Source: Croceibacterium atlanticum (lineage in GTDB: Bacteria > Pseudomonadota > Alphaproteobacteria > Sphingomonadales > Sphingomonadaceae). Taken from it: a stretch of 64,000 bases of DNA. How positions within the stretch are numbered: position 1 is the first letter of the stretch; each line of letters begins with the position of its first letter. The position numbers and the translations under genes are program-made. The notes under the pieces are model-generated. The model had not been told where the DNA came from, did no database searches, and was given only the letters and a program-made list of their open reading frames with translations. Of this stretch, positions 61,101-64,000 are shown piece after piece. Location of the stretch: contig NZ_CP011452.2 of assembly GCF_001008165.2 (NCBI RefSeq), positions 3,224,001 to 3,288,000 on the forward strand, written 5' to 3'.

Positions 61101-63526
61101 TTGATCTCCGTGGCGGCAAGGGGCTGTCCGGATTCGACATCGGCGGTGTTTGCAGGGCTTGTCGCAGCTTTGCGGATCACGGTCGGCCGGAACACGCAGG
61201 CCAGCAGCAATTGCTGCCCGTCCGGATTATGAGGGGGGGAAACCATCATGAATCCGGCCTCGTTTTGGCAATGCATGAGCCGGCCGGCGGCTTTTTCGAT
61301 ACCGTCCAGCACAGGTTCCGCCGGTTGTTCATTGCGCGGATCATCCGGTGTCAGCGAAAGGAATTCCTCGACCGGGTGGAAGCTGAGGCTGTCCAGCTCA
61401 AAATATTCGAATAGGGCGCCGAATTGCAGTGCCACGGAATACTGGCTCGCGCCGACCGGGATCGCCGCCATGAAGAAGCCGTCATGCGTGTTGGTGGCGG
61501 TGACCAGTTGCGGCACGGCCTCCTTGCTGTCGGCAAAAATTACCGGAAGTTCGATCGTGGCATCGGCCATGTCGCCGAAGGTAAGCGGCAGGCCGAAACG
61601 GCGCTGTGTCAGCAGGCTGAGACGTGTCGCCATGCCCTGACCCTGGATTTCGGCCGGAAGATACATCCGTTCCGATCCGTTCATGTAGAACAGCCCGCGC
61701 TTGCGCAGGCCGCGATGGGCGATCGTCTTGTCGAACAGGCCCGTGGTACGCGCCGTGCCAAGATTCACGTCATGTTCGAATTGTTCTATCACATTCAATT
61801 CCTCGGCCGTGGGCAGGAACATCATCCGGGCCAGCACATTGGCCGCGCCGCGGCGCCAGTTTTCCAGATCCAGTTCCGCCGAGTTGCGGATGGTCGCTGT
61901 CTCTTCAAAAGCCTGGAACTTCAGGCAGCCTGCCTGGATCGCGTCACGCGTGGCGCTTTGTGTTTCCTTGATTTCGTTGCCTTGCCGGACCGGCGTGCCA
62001 TCCTCTTCATAATCGATGGTCGATCCGGTGGCGCGGGTGGATAGCTGCTCCAGCACGGCGACATTGGCGCAGAGCGATTCCAGCGTGAATGCGTCGTAAT
62101 GATCGGCGCCGATAAAGCCCTTCTTGTCGAGGCCCGGACGGTCATTTTCGCGCAGCAACAGGAAACGCCCCGCGATTTTCACGCTAAGTCTTTCGGCCAG
62201 CAATCCATCGATACGGTTCTGGACCGTGCCGTTATAGCCCAGATCGACAAGCATCAGCGTGTCGCCAGTCTTTGGCCGCACTGAATTGGCGATATGGGCA
62301 ATCAACCGCTCCGCCATTTCGCGCGATGCGCGAATGATGGATTTCTTGCGCTGCCCGGTGCGCAATTCGCGCAGCAGGGCCTGGCTGGCCTGCGCCGGGG
62401 GAAGATCGGCGCAAATCGTGCGGATCTGTTCCTCGTCGATCAGCAATTGCCGGGCGAGAATAAAGGGATCGAGATTGGCGTTCTGTTCGATGAAACGCTG
62501 CAGGGCCTTTTCCGTCGTCAGCGACGCAGCGACGGCGGTATAACGGCTGATTTCCAGCGCATGGGCATTTTCGTCTTTCCCGAACAGGGAATGCACCATC
62601 ATCGGCAGATGGCCGTCGCGCATCAGGAAACACCAGTGCACATTGCCGCCATTGGCGCTTTCCAGCGCTTTCGCCTCGGACTTCAGCCACCGTTCGAAAC
62701 CGCAAAATACCGGGCCGAGCAGGGTCATGCCCAGCCGTTCCGCCGGGCTTTCGGCCAGGGGTTCGGCAATGGAAAGGGCCGCGCGATGGGGCAGGGTAGC
62801 CGCCACTTTCTCCGCCCTGTGCGGATGGATCATGCGGTCGATCGCCGCTTCCAGGCGCAATCTCTGTTCGGTCGAATTCGCGAACTGGGCCAGATGGGCG
62901 GTGTTCACGCCAAAGGGTTTGACCCCGTCGATATCGGCGCTGCGATTGTCGCCCACATGCAGGATCGCATTGCCCGGCAATTTCAGCTTGCGCAGCACAT
63001 CGTGATAAACGCCGCCGGACTTGGACTTGCCGAATGCGCATGAACAGAAGACGTGATCTATCAGATCGGCCACGTCCTGCCCCGCCGCCTTCGCGATCAG
63101 GCTGAGCAACTGATCTGAATCGAGATAGGTGTCGCTGACCACGGCGATTTTCAGGCCGCGCTGCTTTGCCGCGACCATCAATTGCACCACCGGCGCAAAG
63201 CCGAAGCAATGGCGTGCTTCTGCCGCTATTTCCTCTTCGATGGCGGCTTCGCGCTCCTGCCGATCCGCATTTGGCAGGAGTTGATCATAGATATCGGCAA
63301 TCGTCACTTCACTGCCGCGGCCGTTCAGTTGTGCCGCGCGCCGGGCGCGCGATTCCGCGCTGCTGCGCTGGATGATGCTGATCCCCGGCAGGCCGTGAAA
63401 GATATCGCGCGGGCTGTGGGTGTCGCGCCACAGCAAAGTGTCGAAACAGTCGAGCGAGAGGCACTGGATGCCGGGATGGCTGCCAAGCAACTGGTCGAAC
63501 TGATGCGGCGAAAGGGAAACGGTCAA
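61097..63526 (-). CDS. Large HAD-superfamily protein
   Basis: 809 residues from TTG 63526, where AGGAG lies 6 bases upstream; ATG 63553 is also in frame but has a poor site. The N-terminal HAD hydrolase domain (about 20-240) shows motif I LDCFDTLLW, motif II VSDTYL and motifs III/IV LHVGDNRSADIDG. A second region (about 270-560) contains FLMRDGHLPM, RYTAVAASLT and LVDLGYNGTVQ and resembles the extension found in glycan-associated HAD proteins. The C-terminal about 200 residues are unassigned. It is coupled to the methyltransferase. Confidence 0.8.
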   Translation of the reverse strand: MTVSLSPHQFDQLLGSHPGIQCLSLDCFDTLLWRDTHSPRDIFHGLPGISIIQRSSAESRARRAAQLNGRGSEVTIADIYDQLLPNADRQEREAAIEEEIAAEARHCFGFAPVVQLMVAAKQRGLKIAVVSDTYLDSDQLLSLIAKAAGQDVADLIDHVFCSCAFGKSKSGGVYHDVLRKLKLPGNAILHVGDNRSADIDGVKPFGVNTAHLAQFANSTEQRLRLEAAIDRMIHPHRAEKVAATLPHRAALSIAEPLAESPAERLGMTLLGPVFCGFERWLKSEAKALESANGGNVHWCFLMRDGHLPMMVHSLFGKDENAHALEISRYTAVAASLTTEKALQRFIEQNANLDPFILARQLLIDEEQIRTICADLPPAQASQALLRELRTGQRKKSIIRASREMAERLIAHIANSVRPKTGDTLMLVDLGYNGTVQNRIDGLLAERLSVKIAGRFLLLRENDRPGLDKKGFIGADHYDAFTLESLCANVAVLEQLSTRATGSTIDYEEDGTPVRQGNEIKETQSATRDAIQAGCLKFQAFEETATIRNSAELDLENWRRGAANVLARMMFLPTAEELNVIEQFEHDVNLGTARTTGLFDKTIAHRGLRKRGLFYMNGSERMYLPAEIQGQGMATRLSLLTQRRFGLPLTFGDMADATIELPVIFADSKEAVPQLVTATNTHDGFFMAAIPVGASQYSVALQFGALFEYFELDSLSFHPVEEFLSLTPDDPRNEQPAEPVLDGIEKAAGRLMHCQNEAGFMMVSPPHNPDGQQLLLACVFRPTVIRKAATSPANTADVESGQPLAATEIN

Positions 63527-63668
63527 GGCGAGCTCCTGTCGCTTCGGGAGCATAGCCTGTTGCCGGCGCCATGCCGGTATCGCCCCCCTGTCTGAACAGA
63601 GGGCTTAAACAGCCATGGTTAACAGGCGGTAACCGACCTTAACACCGGATTGGCGCGTTCCTTAAGGG

Positions 63669-64000
63669 CTAATGGCTCAGCAGGATCGAAATCCGTCGGT
63701 TGCGTGGATCCTGGGGGTTGTCCTTGATCAGCAATTCGCGGTCCGCAACACCTTCGATCCGCAGGAAGCGGCTTTCGCCAATGCCGCTGCGCATCAAGGC
63801 CTGTCTCGTTGCTTCGGCGCGTCCGGCGGAAAGCGACCAGTTATTGGCCTTGATCCCGCTCTTCCAGGGCAGGGCATCGGTATGGCCACGAACGGTCAGC
63901 TTGCCCTGTTCTTCGGCTACGGCCCGGGAAATCACCTTCAGCAATTGCGAGGCATCCTGCGTCAGCACCGTGGTGCCGAGAGAGAACATGGAGAAATCGG
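63669..64000 (-). CDS. MotB-like flagellar stator protein, C-terminal part
   Basis: The last about 110 residues of an OmpA-like peptidoglycan-binding domain: FSLGTTVLTQDASQLLKVIS, LTVRGHTDALPW, WSLSAGRAEATRQALMRSG, then DPRNRRISILL. This is the MotB version of the domain. The gene continues past base 64000. It anchors the motor stator to the cell wall. A different OmpA-family protein is possible, but the flagellar context favours MotB. Confidence 0.85.
   Translation of the reverse strand, partial: DFSMFSLGTTVLTQDASQLLKVISRAVAEEQGKLTVRGHTDALPWKSGIKANNWSLSAGRAEATRQALMRSGIGESRFLRIEGVADRELLIKDNPQDPRNRRISILLSH

Overview
The window looks like chromosomal DNA from a GC-rich alphaproteobacterium, most probably a sphingomonad (Sphingomonadales). 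This is inferred from the FecI/FecR/TonB receptor unit with an STN domain, the NodT-type RND operon, the small single flagellin and the overall protein style; there is no rRNA or other marker gene to prove it. I see no tRNA, rRNA, CRISPR array, insertion sequence or integrase.

Layout: (1) 1-6.1 kb: RND efflux operon on the minus strand (membrane fusion protein, pump, start of an outer-membrane channel) with a TetR regulator. (2) 6.1-13 kb: a short asparaginase, a frameshifted Crp/Fnr regulator, two small proteins, an OmpR/EnvZ-type two-component pair, and a beta-carbonic anhydrase plus SulP transporter operon closed by a strong terminator. (3) 13-38.4 kb: a probable catabolic island. It carries three flavoproteins of the 4-cresol dehydrogenase (PCMH)/vanillyl-alcohol oxidase family, each paired with its own small c-type cytochrome, plus SDR, metallo-beta-lactamase-fold, pirin, SMP-30-like and quinohemoprotein alcohol dehydrogenase genes. 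An internally duplicated NTF2-like exported protein, a TetR and a tandem MarR regulator, a FecI-FecR-TonB receptor-autotransporter block and a bile-acid:Na+ symporter-like carrier complete it. (4) 38.7-43.8 kb: c-di-GMP genes (CHASE2-EAL and GGDEF), a 31-codon gene with its own terminator, two tiny hypothetical genes, and a LuxR-type regulator with a degenerate receiver domain. (5) 44-59 kb: an 18-gene flagellar block on the minus strand (sigma-54 activator, fliE-fliR, flhB, fliD, fliS), mostly with overlapping or nearly touching genes. (6) 59-64 kb: flagellin on the plus strand, then on the minus strand a HAD-domain protein with a SAM methyltransferase, and the C-terminus of MotB at the edge.

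How the genes may work together: in the island a TonB receptor and a carrier would bring in a substrate, presumably a para-substituted phenol. The flavocytochromes would oxidise its side chain outside the cytoplasm and pass electrons to their cytochromes. The PQQ dehydrogenase, SDR and other hydrolases would continue the route. All three flavoproteins keep the phenol-binding tyrosines of PCMH but appear to have lost the tyrosine that covalently holds FAD. This repeated set, rather than any single gene, is the best candidate for something undescribed. In the flagellar region, c-di-GMP enzymes, an atypical LuxR regulator and a probable flagellin-modification pair surround the structural genes.
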